From contig OY365813.1 in the NCBI GenBank assembly GCA_959347315.1, positions 19,008,625 to 19,072,624 on the forward strand: a DNA stretch of 64,000 bases, read 5' to 3'. The stretch comes from Bimastos eiseni. Taxonomy: Eukaryota > Annelida > Clitellata > Crassiclitellata > Lumbricidae. Every line of letters begins with the position of its first letter. Positions within the stretch are counted from its first letter, which is position 1. Position numbers and translations under genes: made by a program. The notes under the pieces were generated by a model. The model saw nothing but the letters and a program-made list of their open reading frames with translations. It made no database searches and was not told where the DNA came from. Below, piece after piece: positions 1-13,700 of this stretch.

Positions 1-605
1 ATGTTGAAGATCAGTCATTTGATGACACTTCTTTTTGTTCAACTTGTCTGTTATTTTATAGAAATTTTTATACCGCTGCTGTTTTATGGCTACTTTGTTA
101 CTTCGTTACAACTTGTTACTTTGTTACAATTTGTTACTTTGTTACAATTGCAATGCTTTGGCACTGTAGTTTTTCATTTTCAGATTAACTTATTTATTCA
201 TTTATTTGGAGAATTTATATGTTGCCCCTTCAAGACATCTGCTCAGAAGCGCTCCCGACCCAACTTCGGCTAAATAGGACAGTCTTAAGGTTTGGTATAA
301 AACAGGGTGAAATGTCCTCTGTGCACAAGGCAGAGGGTGACAGGGAACCCATTACCGAAAAGGCTCGGCACCGCCTCATGGAGGTCCGAGAGCGAGGGGC
401 AAGAAGCTTGACCTGTTAGGAAGAACGAAGGGAGCCTCGGCTTTGGACATTTAATAGTGGAACAGCATAGTTCCCACAGGTATCTGGTAGCTGATCACTT
501 GATGCAGCACCCATACCAACATGAGACCCGGTATGAGATCTGGGGGAGCTAATCTTAGTATGCCTGGTTTTTTTATGATTTTGCCCTGTGGTTATTTTTT
601 TGTAG

Positions 606-770
606 TGTCCGTTTGTGTGGCTGCTATTAACATTGCCGTGGAATGCGATGATGGACCTAATCTGCTGAACTGCCTTCAGAACAGCAGCGTCCGACTCCAT
701 GGGGTTACGCCTCACTGCATCGCTGACTATCTCAGGCACCTGAAGGCATTCAAGGAGGAGAAGGAACAAA
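606..770 (+). CDS. IQGAP: IQGAP exon 1 of window (pre-WW helical repeat)
   Basis: Acceptor TTTTTTGTAG ends at 605. The translation reads AAINIAVECDDGPNLLNCLQ and then HCIADYLRHLKAFKEEKEQ, matching the last IQGAP-specific repeat before the WW domain. Entry and exit are phase 1. Two donors fit the frame, GTGGTG at 771 or GTGTGC at 774, so the end is uncertain by 3 bases. Confidence 0.85.
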
Positions 771-3700
771 GTGGTGTGCAAGATTTTCACTCTAATAATA
801 ATGATAATAATAATAACATCAATGATAATGATGATAATACTAATATTGATAATATTACTAATACTATTATTGATAATAATAATCATAATAACGATAATTA
901 TAATAATTATGATATTAATGAATGTGGTAATAACAGTAATAGTAATATTTATAATGAATAATGACAGTTGTAGGACACGTGGTTTATTTAGCTCAGTTGA
1001 GGCCGAAGGAATGGGCAGTGCACTCTACATGAGTTCAAGCAGTCTATGACAATCATATGATTGTTTAGGAAGGCGAGTCATGAGCTGTGATTGAAATGTC
1101 TCCTGAGTTTATGCACTCTGCATTTTTGCACATGCCTGTGTTGGTCCAAGGTTCGACCAACATTGTCCAATTTTGGTCCAGTGTGTTTTGGTGGGTTGGG
1201 TCAGTATTGACTACTGATGATACAGTTCTTTGTCCATCTATTTGGTGAAATCTTGTCAGCCCCCTTTGCCTGGGACAAACTACAGTGTGCTGGGGTCGGA
1301 TGCACTTCTGAATAGTAGCCTTGAAGGGGTGATATATAAATCTTTTGAATGAATTAACCGTAACCTGGGAACTTCAGTGATATATGTAGTGGAATAATTC
1401 CAAATCTAAAGACAGAGGGTTGAAGTGTTTCGACCATTTGTTTATTTTATGGATCTGCCGTTTATTTCTTTTCCCAGGTGAGACTGGTAGCGGGTGGATG
1501 ATGCATAAACTGAGAGACGGATTCAGGTTCTACTTTAACGTCAATTCACTGACTCATTCTTGGCAGAAGACGGAGGATGTGCGGAAGGATTACTCGCTCC
1601 TAACTAGAGACGAAATTCAGGCATGATTCGATCTTATGATATCGATTCGATCTTATGATATCCTACTTCTTTTTGATACTTCATCACAGTACTTACTTAT
1701 TTATTGGTTTTCAAAGGCTGGAAAGATATCACCATTTTGCTTTCTTTCTAAATTTGTTTACTGCTAAGGAATTATTATTGTTTGTAGTTAAGCTGAATGT
1801 TTTTTGTAATAATTTTGAGCTGAGTGGGTGACGGTAGCCAATCAGTGAAGCGATCAGCATGTAGTGCAACTATATAGTCAAGTTTTGAGCCTCAATTGAG
1901 GTGGGAAATGTGTAGGGTCCGTTGCCATTTGCTTAATACATGATTCCTAAATGCCGCTGATCTTTTGGGTATGTGTGCACAGCTGGTCCTAATAAAATAT
2001 AATATTTTTTTATTGAAAAAAACATGAAACTGTATATCCAGTACAAATTGAAATTTGAGATGTTAAATTCAGCTGCTGTACATTTTTAAGCTATCAATAC
2101 TTCAGCCAATTTCATAACTTGACTGGAATGATTTTCTTGAAAATATCGACTTTTCACGATGCCATTCCTAACGTGTGTTTCCTGTTAAATTCTATAATGA
2201 TATTCGTTTAATTTCAAATTGGCAAGCTCTGTATGATTAAAAGTATAGTATGAACGAATGATGACAAGTTAATACAGGAGTCGAACTTAACCGTCGCTAG
2301 CCATGCAATGCGTCCATTACCTCGTACATCTTGGTTTCTGTTCTGCAGGGATGCATCTCCGAAGTCACGGCGGCCTACGATCGCCAGCTGCTGTACCGAA
2401 TGAACGAAAGGTTCATTGTCCTTCTTCAAGCGAGAATTCGAGGTTCACTCGCCAGGCGAAGATTTCGCAACAGAAGGCTCTTCTATGGAACTCGCCTTCC
2501 TGCGATCGTCAAGATCCAGGTTTCTTTTGAGTTAACTCTTGTTCATTCATTTCTGCATCATTTGCTCAATCCCTTTGGCACCTTATAAAATTTACCTTGT
2601 CACCTTGTGCTTTCAGTTCGTTGAACTCTAGTGACCGTCATGATAAACCTTCTACGTTGCTTTCTCTCAGAGGTCGTGTCCCTTAATTCCTCCAGATTCA
2701 TTTCAGTTCTTTCTTGTATCTCGTCCATCCATTTCTTCCTTGGGCGCCTTCGTTTTCTCTTTCCTTCTCCGCACGCCAACATCATTTCATTTTCCATTCC
2801 ATTTGATCGCATAGCAGGTCAAAAAAAACCCAGCTTCCTTGTCAACGCTGTTTGTTGTAATGTCTCATCATTCTCAACTCCAATCTTCCTGCGCACGTCT
2901 TCGTTATGAAATTAGGCAGCTTAAAATATGTGTTAAATAGGCACTTTGTGCTTCTTCATGCAATGAACCATCTTTCTGCCACTGTTTAAAATTGTTTAAC
3001 TTTTTCACTATAAATGTTTTCTCATCAGGCTGCCATTGTTTTTAGGGATTATGTGGTCATCGGCAACAATTAGGAAGAATTAGGAAATTTTGTGATGGAA
3101 TCATTCCTGAATTTTTGTTGTTGTAAGGAGTGAGTATTCCCTCCTCGCATCCTCTGTCTTCTACCAGTAACGTGTCAGTTAATTGATGTTAAAAGTGGAA
3201 CCCGAATCCATCTCTCAGTCTGCCACTATTATTAGACCTGCTTGCTATTCATCACAAACATCTTGAGATGCATTTTTGCACGGTCTTTGGATGCACTGGA
3301 ATGTGCTTACATATGTTACGCTGCATATTTTTAGTCGTGGTGGAGAATGATAAGAGCGAGGAATAGGTACACCGACCGCATCGAATACTACAGAAGTCGG
3401 GAAGATGCTGCAGTTGAAGTAAGCGGTTGTTCTATGCAGAGATTAAGTTCTGCACCATATCATTATTGCTGTTATTATTATTAGAATAATTATGGTTAAA
3501 TTGTTATTAGTAGTAATATTTTGTATCTGTTAAGTGCCACTGTTCACCACAAGCATCAGTCGATGGCTTTGAGCAATTATTGTTCAAGGTCTCTAAATGC
3601 CTACACATAGAGAAAATGATTATTAAATTGGGCACCAATCCGTCTGCCTCGAAAAAAATCTGTGGTCCGTCACTCAAAGTTTGGGAAGCGCTGCTATGCA

Positions 3701-4742
3701 AAACCAAAACGTTAAATATTCTGATGGCTGCTTAGACCAGGATTTTTCCAATTCTTGCAGCTTCTTATCCTATATCCTATGTTGGCGTTTTCTTTTCACT
3801 TCAGGTGCAGTCATACGTGAGGATGTACCTAGCAAGAAACGCGTTTCTCAAAAAGCTCCAGTTCTTCAGAGATCGAGTAAGAAATGACCAGTCTTGTGGT
3901 TGATACAACTCTCTGATGGAGACTCTTGAATGATCAGTCTGTATTTTATCGCAGAATATTGCTTCTGTGGAACAACTGTCTTGATGCACCAGGACAATAT
4001 TTGATGTCTATTTATGGATCTGTTTAATATCAACCTTTTGTTGATAGGCATGTACTGATATGTTTTAAATGACCATGGTGACTGATATTTTAATGACCAT
4101 ACAATTATATGTTTTTTTAGTTCATGCATTTACTTGTTTTAAATAACCGTGTACTGATATGTTTTTAAATTACCATACACTTATATGTATGAATGACCAT
4201 ACCCCATGTAAAATAAGTGGGAGGAGATTTATGATGTCGGTGTCGTGTAACTTTGGTGTCTAGGTTGAAGCAGTCGTGAAGATTCAGGCTTTCATGCGAT
4301 CCGCTTGGGCAAAAAAAGACTACAATGCTCTGAGTAAGTATTCCATTTTCTGTGAGAAGAGATACAGGGAGGAAATATTTATTATTGCTCAACTCAATTT
4401 GACTGGTTTTCTATTATTATTATTATTATATAATTTTTAAAAATATTTTGTTATGCCCTGAGGTACTTTGTTCCCCCAGGGACTTAGAGATTACTGTGAA
4501 AATAGTTGTCTGGAGGGTAAGGCCTCGTCTTCCGGGGTCAGATATTATAATTACTATTATTATTATTATTATTATTATAAAGTTTATGAAATTGAGTGCA
4601 TGAGTGTTTATATTGTTTGGTTAAACTACAGCTGCACAAAAGAACCTCTGAAGGCAACTGCGTTGAAGCGCTGGATGCAAACTAACAATCGTTGAAACAA
4701 GTAGCTTGTCTCTCTAGGGTCTCTGGTGACCCTAGAGAGACA

Positions 4743-4778
<36 letters not shown>

Positions 4779-7700
4779 GGTGTTATAGTAAAAAATGTTT
4801 AACATGTGGCAAACGATTACTTGTCTGCTACCATGAAAATCACTTATTATGCAAATACTGTTACTTATTATTATAGATGCTGTTGCTATTTATTATAAGT
4901 ATTTTTTATTCTTATAACAAGTAGTATTGGTGCATTTTACTACTCTTTGCGGCTCTGGTATGTACACCATTTGAGTGACAATATCAAGGCTGGCAAGCAT
5001 TTTTTTAGATATATATTCAAACCATTTCCTGGCATTTTGAGATTTGGAAACAGGTGTAATGGATATATATATATATATATTATATATATATATTTTATAT
5101 ATATATAGATTTTATATATATATATATATATATATCCATTACATTTGCTGTTGTTTCAGTGCATGGTGGTAATCCTCCGATAAGTGTGGTGCGCAAGTTT
5201 GTCCACCTGCTGGACATTGGGGACAACGACTATTCAGAAGAGATAGGTATGTGTGCCTTGATATCCGAATAGATATATTCTATATCAGAATGGATATGAT
5301 ATGTTAATGTGTGTGACTGTCTGAATATATTTATTCTTTTGACCTGGATATGTGAATATATCTCTTCTTTTGACCTGGATATCTGAATATATCTCTTCTT
5401 TTGACCTGGATATCTGAATATATCTATTCTTTTAACATGGATGTCTGTATATATCTATTCTTGTACCCGAATATTTGAATTGATATGTTAACATGTGATT
5501 AAATATCATACTGGTCTATTTGTTTCTATCAACATTTTTTGAGTTAATGACTTCTGAGTAATTATAGTAAATATAATTTCTTCAAACTTGGGATCAAGAC
5601 AGAATTTTATCCTGTAATGACGAATGTGTACTTAAAGCAACTTGGAATTCAATGCAGCTCGTCATTAATAGGTTATACTAAACAATCAGAATTAACTAAT
5701 TTCATCTCATCCATCTTTTCCAGAATTGGAGAAATTGCGTCTGCAGGTCGTGACTGAGATACGTAGCAATCAACAACTGGAGGCAGATCTTAACCAGATG
5801 GATATCAAGATTGGACTTCTTGTCAAGAATCGCATCACGCTCCAGGTGAGGAATACGTACAGCTGGTGAATGTTAGAATTATATCATACTGCAGGTATAT
5901 CGTATCACAGGTAGAGCGATACCGATACAAATATACATAATCAGGCCCATTAATTATTAAAACAATCTGTAACGATAATCGGCATTGATGTCAATAATTA
6001 TTTCTTAAGTTTGGGTTGGTTCGAGTCTCACTTCAATGACCGGCTATTCGCGGTATAGGCTATTTCAATAACTGACTATCCGTGGTATCGGCATAATCGA
6101 TGAGTGTGATACCGGGATGGCTTTAATTGCAGATGAGTTAGAATATTGTTCAGTTAGAGTATTCTGTGTTTGTTTTGTCCCCTGCTCACTTAAGAGGGAG
6201 AAGCAGTTTCTTTCTGTGCGAATCTGGGTCTGTATGTCAGTCATATCTTACAATTTGTCACCAGAATGCTTTACAAATAAATCAGTTCCTATGGTGATCG
6301 TAACTCCTATTGCTTGCTTTCTCTTTACTCTCACAACGTCGAGGGCGTCTGTTTTGTAACGGCTTATTATGATTAGTTTTTCATTGTGCATTCTTTCATC
6401 GTTCATACACGTTGTTCCGCAGGGCGTTAGCATTCGTTTCAATAGAGTACATACCTACGTTTACATATTCGCAGGATGTGATATCACAGAACAAAACCCT
6501 GAAGAAGCACCACGACTCTTCGGCCGCTTTGAGCCAAGGCCTGAAGTCTCTGAGCAAACAGAGTCGTGAGCGACTCGAGGGCTACCAGAACCTCTTCTAT
6601 TTGCTCCAGACGAACCCCGTCTACCTCGCCAAACTCATCTTCGAAATGCCTCAGAGTCGCACGACAAAGTTCATGGAGTCGGCGATCCTCACTCTATACA
6701 ATTACGCGTCGAACCAGCGCGAGGAATATCTACTTCTGAAGTTGTTCAAGACGTCTTTGGAAGAAGAGATCAAGTTTGTGATTGCAAATGCAGATATTAT
6801 AAACTAGATAGTTACTTACTTAGTCTTACTTAGTCTAATGCGAGAAATAGATCGAGGACGGTATAGACAGATCAATTACTGTGAATGATATATTTTATGA
6901 AGAAGACATGGAGATAACTAATTATCAGCCATTTCTTTTCTACATGTTTTTAGTATTTTTGTGTTGACTGTTTGTTGTGGTTTTATGTGCATTTTTTTTA
7001 TGTAGCACTGACTTATTTTCTGTTTAGGTCAAAAGTGGAAAAGATGACCGACATCATAACTGGTAATCCGATGGTTGTGAAGATGATTGTTAGTTTCAAT
7101 AGGTAGGATATCCATTTCGATTTTTTTCGACCTTCTGAATGGTTTGTTTGTGCTGCGAGTTTTTGCGTCGGCTTTGCATTTAGAGTTTTATACATTACAA
7201 TGTGTGTGTCTTGATTGTCTGCTAGGTTGACTTTGAGGGTCATGATATTGTACCGTTGTTTAGAGTTTCAAAGTTTTTATTGAGCTTGCTTGATTATGAC
7301 GTTAATGTGAACGAAGGCGCTAAGCAGTTGTGAGCGAAAGACTTGCTCAGGGTTCCTACATGTTAACAATCTCGGGGGTCGAACCTGTGCTCTTCACATA
7401 ACAGGACGAGCACTCTACCTAATTAGCCAATTGTGTCTCCCACATTATGATGTTGTTTACATCGGGTATTTGTAGGTGTGTGTGAAAATTGTGTTTGCGA
7501 TGACTGTAGCTGTTTGTACGTTATTTCAGAAACAACTGAGGCCTTTACATACTGCAGAATTGCTTGCCACCAATCAGTTGATGCATTTTTTGTTTGATAA
7601 TTAATGGATGGATATTCAGTTTAATTAATTCCTAATTCCTATTGCTGTTTATTCTCACAACTCTGAGGACGTTCTATATAGTACATACTTACTTATTTAC

Positions 7701-10700
7701 TGAATCAGTATTGCACAGTTTGAGATCATCTTCTTGTACTTAAATTCAGAAATGGAAGAGGTCAAAGTTCGCTGCGTGAACTCCTGAACCCTTTGGTCCG
7801 CAGCATCATTGAGGATCAGCATCTCCAGATCAATACCAATGCCATCGAGGTCTACAAGCAATGGATCAACCAGATGGAGGCAGAGACTGGAAGAGCAAGG
7901 TAATTGTGTGACAGAGTCAATTGATAACATGGAAAATTTAAATTACCATTTGTAGCCCTGCTTTGAGCTAATTTATTAGCATGTTCCCAGGGTCTCCTCT
8001 GCTTCATTTGACCTGGTGGAAGTGCGAGCGAGATGAACATAGAGGAGACCTTGTTCAGCCGAGCAGAAGGAGCACATGCTCGAGCACCGATGGTGGAGTT
8101 ACAGAGCTCTGCAAGGTGGGTGGGGGCGAGCACCAGCCTAAGGCAGCTATCCTATATGCAATTCGCTGCTTAAGTTTATGGCACTCTTAGATGGATTTTG
8201 CAATCCAGTTTTCTCCACTAATTCTCTTTCAAGTAACCAGCAGCAACAGCATAGTTAATTGGGCAGTTTTGTTTTGTGCTGCACAATTAAATCAGACAAC
8301 TCTAAAAACATAGAATTTACATGTTAGATATGAAATTTTATATGATTGTATTTGCTGTTCAGTGGTCTACCGTACGAAACTTCAACGGAACAGGCGCTGG
8401 AACATCGAGAAGTTCAAGAACGCATCCAGAGATCTCTGGAAGGCTTACGAGACGCAACGGAGAGATTCCTTTCCGCCATTCTTGCTTCCGTTGAGAAAAT
8501 ACCGTACGTCTTTAGGGGTGTGCTATGCACTGTGGTCAGTGGGGTGGACTGTCAGTCGGAAGGGCAGGGTGTTCTCGTCCCGATGGAGCATAAATTTGTT
8601 TTAAAATTTCGTCTCCCCTAGCAAGTAGGCTATAATGTGCACACTGACGATACATTGTTGGTTTGTGAGGAAGAGGACTGGCCATCTGCCTTCATATGCC
8701 AAGGCCTAGATAGAATATCGGTGACACTTGATAACCGTGACTGCATCATGGGGTTGGCTAATTGACTGCTCTGTTCATTGTTCGCCTTTTCTCTTATTCA
8801 GACATTTGTTTCTTTAGATTTCATTTGCTGTTCATGTAAAATTTGAAGTATATTTTTGGCATGAGACGTGATTGACTGAACATTCGTTGCATGAAGCAGC
8901 TATTTTATTTTTAATTAGTGAGAATTAGTGTGTGGTCATGCATGATAATTTAAGCGATTTTATGAAATTTGCTTCATAATAGAATCTGATGATGTTTAAA
9001 ATAGTTTTGCAGCAGCTTTGATGAACATTCCTTAAAGTCATGATTATTGCTTGGCAATAAAGTGTGGACAGAGTTATAATGGCATTCATTGAAAAGTTTA
9101 TTTATGATGTTAGGTATGGCATGCGGTATATGGCGAAGGTAATGTCCAATGCTCTCCGCATACATTTTCCAACGGTTCCAGAAAAGGAAACACTGAAGGT
9201 AACGATGCTGACCGTTCAATTTTCCGTCGTGGCACCTTGTCTACCTTGCTTTTGCCTCTCTTCTTCCTGTTCCCTCTTTCTCCATATATCTCTTACTCTC
9301 TTTCTCCCTCTCTTTCTAAATATCTGTTCATCCTGCTCTCTCCATCTTTTTCCATCTCCTCCCTCTCTCCCGCTTTCTTCCTCTGTTTCTCCCTCTCTTT
9401 ATACTCTGCCTCTCCCCATGGCTCTTTCTTCTCTCCATCTTTTTATCCTATTCCTTTCCATTCCTTCTCCTTGTCTCTTTATTCCTTTCTGTTGCTCCCA
9501 TCTCCTCTCTACCTTCTTATTATCTCTTCTTCCCTTTATCCTCTCTCCCTCCTTCTCCCTGTCTCTATCTTCCTCTCTATTTCTCCACCACCCTCTCTCT
9601 CTGTCTCCCTCTTCTCTCTTCCTCTCGTTATTTCAAATAATTTTATCAAGATGTTTTCTTCATAAACGAATCTGAGACTTGTTTGTTTCTGTAGATAATT
9701 GGAAATCTCATCTATTACCGATACATCAACTCGGCTATTGTTGCACCCGATGCCTTCGACATCATCGACGTCTCGGCCACAAAAGGCCTCACCAACGACC
9801 AGCGGCGAAATCTCGGTTCAATTGCAAAGATTCTTCAGTTTGCCGCTTCTAACAAAGGCGTACGTTTGGTCATTTCAGGCTGGCATCTGAGTTAATTTGT
9901 GCTAATTTTTAAAAATAAAATGTCTTTCTTGTTTATCATTACTTTTTATTAAGAGATTGTATAATATCGTACAGTGTACATTCATAGTTATGGTTAATTA
10001 TTTCAGCAGCTAGATTATTTTCAATTTTATTACATAAATGTGTATTTTAAGCTTTGAACAGGCAGAATGGTCCTAATATTACTGTTATGTTGTTTCATAT
10101 TTTTAATAGACATATTGTGTTAATTTGTGATATTTGATGTTTCAGTGTCAATTTTTAGATCAATTTAACTAAAGCCTTTGTTTTGATATTTCTTTGAATA
10201 TTTCTTTTATTGTGGTTGTTGTAGTTTGGTGCAGATAGTCAACATTTGGTTGCAATGAACAGATACATCATGGAGGCTCACACTCGTTTTAAGTGAGTCT
10301 CCTCCAGTTGACCTTTTTATTTAAAAGAACCCATTTGTGATACCTTACCTTCTGCTCACCTTAAATGTTCAGAATTGCACAGATTTAAGATTTAATACAG
10401 TTGCCTATTGAACTTTTATTGGAAAACAGTGCAATAAGATTTCTATATATTTGAAATAGTTATGTATTTGGCATTTAACTTATTTAATAACAAACTAATG
10501 AATCTGTATCCATGTTCATTGGTTCAAGAATAAATATAAAAAATGAAAGTTAGCATTTTATTTTGATGATATTGTTTTCATTCATTGTTGCCTAATATAT
10601 AAAAATTGATGGTGGACTTTCCTGTGTTGTAGGAAGTACTTTCAAGATATTTGTAACGTCGAGGAGCCTGAGATGAAGTTCAACATGGATCAATACTCGG

Positions 10701-13700
10701 ACGTATCCCGTGTTACAAAACCCGTGATATACATATCGGTCGGAGAGATCGTCGAGATGCACAAGGTCGGTTGAACTTATCTCGGAGTGAACAGAAATAA
10801 TTCATTCTACGAAAAATTACTTTTCTGAAGGCATTGTCTATGTCCGAACTGTGCAGCTCAATGTAATGTAATATTCATTTGTTCATTACAAAGATTTATA
10901 TAGCGTCCCTTCAAGGTTACTACTCAAAAGCGCTCTCGACCCCGACACGGCTGAAAAGAACAGTTTTAAGGCGATTATAAAAGGAGTATGAGTGGACTCT
11001 GGGTGACAAGCTCAATGCCAATAACAGTGTAATGCAATTTATAATTACAATAAAATGTAATGTAATCGAGCATTTATATGTGTCATATGATTCAATATCT
11101 GCCTCAAAATATCTGGCTGATGTAATACTTCATTCAGCTTCTTCCCTACGTCCTCTTCGCTCGTTCAAAAGATTTGACCTCTTGGTTCCTCATACTAGAA
11201 CAACTGTGCTTCATCTCGATCATGTGCTTCAATTGATGCCTCTTTGTTTGATGCCCTTTCTCCTTCTGTTTACTCTAAAACTCTATCTGGCAGTCTCTCA
11301 TCCTCTTTCGCTTTTCTCAAAACCCTTTCGCGGGGCACTTCTGAATGGTTTACCCAACTAGAGGCGCTCTACAACTGCTTAAATGCAACAATATTTGATA
11401 GGATTGTAATGAAAATCTTGAAATTTCAACACCCTAAGGAGCTACTGTGCTAAGCATGAGATATGTATAGTATTGTATACTTACAGCTAAGCATCTTACA
11501 CCAGATATTGGCTTTCATTATATTATACTATGTCATATTTTCTATTGTATCTGTGTGTTATTTGTACAGCTGTTGATTGAGCATCAGCATGCGGTTGCTC
11601 CCGACCCTTACGACCCGTTGCATGAGCTATTGGACGACCTTGGTGACGTTCGTGATGTCGACATACTTATCGGTGAGCAGACAAAATGTTTATCTAAATG
11701 GGTCAGAGGTTCGTGACACTGTTTAATGTAATTGTCATCATGATGTTAATTATGTGGTAGTTCGTTTACAGGATTTTATGAGATAAACTGATATCTCTGG
11801 ATGAGGCTTCAAGTCATGTGTAATGAATAACATTGATGTAAAGAGCAGTAGAAAGCATAATTAATTGATTCTTGCTAACCCGATGAAATTGACTAGTCCT
11901 TCTATATACCAATGGCGGCGTTTTTAAATTAGATCTAGCATATGGTGAGTGCCTTGTGTACCTGCCGTCAGTTAAATCCGACTCCTTTAATACCTTGTGA
12001 TCATTCGTTCAGACTATACTTGTGATCGTACTTTGGTGTGTGAGTTTTAAATCAATTAGTGCAGGTTATTAAAAATACAGTTAAGGAGAGTATATTGAAT
12101 TGAATAATTAATAGTAGTTGAAAATCGTGCAGAATAGTTAAGAATTGTTATGGAAGTTATTACAGTTGTCCAGATAACTGTTAGATAGAAGCATGGAATA
12201 TTTTCCATTTTTTTATTATGAAATTTTTGATGTTTATTTTGAGATCTCTCTAACAATTATTCCTGCAAATAGATAAATGGAACGATAAATGGGAACACTT
12301 TTTCTCATTTTGGATTTGATGATGTCATACAAGTTGTTTTTTATGTTAGGCTGTGTCCAGAAGGTAATGATATTTATTTTCGGTTTGTCGATGTATTAAA
12401 TGTTAATTATTTTGCTGTGGTTTTTTTGGTGAAGTCATATTCTAAGTTTGTTGTGCATCTACAGTTTATGTTAATTTGATTCCAGTTCTTTGTTTGTCAG
12501 TTTTAATTGTTTCAGCAGATTTGTCGTTCAATTTTAATTCGTTTTGTAAATCCTTTCTGATTCTGTTCAATCTTATGTCCCTGACCTCTTTTTATTCTAT
12601 CTGTGGTTAACAGGAAATAGTTTTATTTTTTAGGTCACCCTTTGGGTATGAGTTTTATTTTTGCATGCCAATATTCTGTAAGGTAGTCAGTCAGTCAGGC
12701 ATTAGAGCTCTTGATGCATGCATGCTCTAGCAAAGACAGTTTCATCTCAAACTTTACACTAAATAAAATCCGCTAAATCGAACTACTGCTTAAAGAAGAA
12801 ATTTGTAAGAATTCATTTATCTGAGGAGTTAAGGAGATTGATTTTTAAGGTTGTTATATGTTGTCATTTTATAATCTGTGATTTTTAAACATGTGTTTGA
12901 ACACATGTGTCTTCGGCAAGTCAAATGACTCAATGTCGATTTGATTACAATCTACACATGCTTCAATGATTGGCATGGCCAGTAGTCTGCTTTGAATATG
13001 ATAGTTGTTTCTTCTGGGTGATTTTTTCTTGTTTCTGTAAATAAAGAATTCAATCAGTTTCACAGGACCTCATAATTATTCGAAGTTTTCTGTGATGCAT
13101 GAAAAGAATTTCTCTTTTGCCATTGGAGATTTTTCTTCTGACGTTGCTGTAAATATTCGATTAAGGTGTGATAAACAGATAATGATCTCGAAATACGATT
13201 GTGTGTTTTAAATAGGGTTCCACATTTCATGCTGCACTTAATTAGAATTTTTTTATGATATTGTTTTGTGGTGGTTTTGGGGTAATGTGAGTCTTTCTTT
13301 GCAAGGTGGCCGGGCGATTAGAGAGCGCAGTATGTATTGCGGGGAGCACGGTTTGGGCCTAGCCCGAGGCTGTTGCTGTGTGGTTGACCGTGAGCAAGCT
13401 CTTAGCTCACAATTGCTCCTTGCCATCAATGTTCTGTTTTGTGGGCATGTGATTTCTGAGATGTGGAAGGTAGGCTATATCGAATACAGTTGTATTGTAT
13501 TTAGTTTTGTGCGGCGAGGTGTTTTGTTGTCATTAGTTTACATCCTTTATGATGTTGGAGTCATTAGTTGTAATCGTAATGCAATATCTTGATTTTTCCT
13601 GTGCCCAAAAATCACAGATGATGAGTTGAGCAATAATAATCATTTCCTCAGTGTCTCTTCTCGCAGAAAATGGAATACCTACTCAGAGTTTTGTAGTCTT

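Noticed and set aside
521..961. 146-codon frame taken as a small secreted protein (hydrophobic start)
   Set aside because: The hydrophobic part is intron; the conserved section is IQGAP exon 606-770 and the Asn/Asp tail is an AAT repeat.
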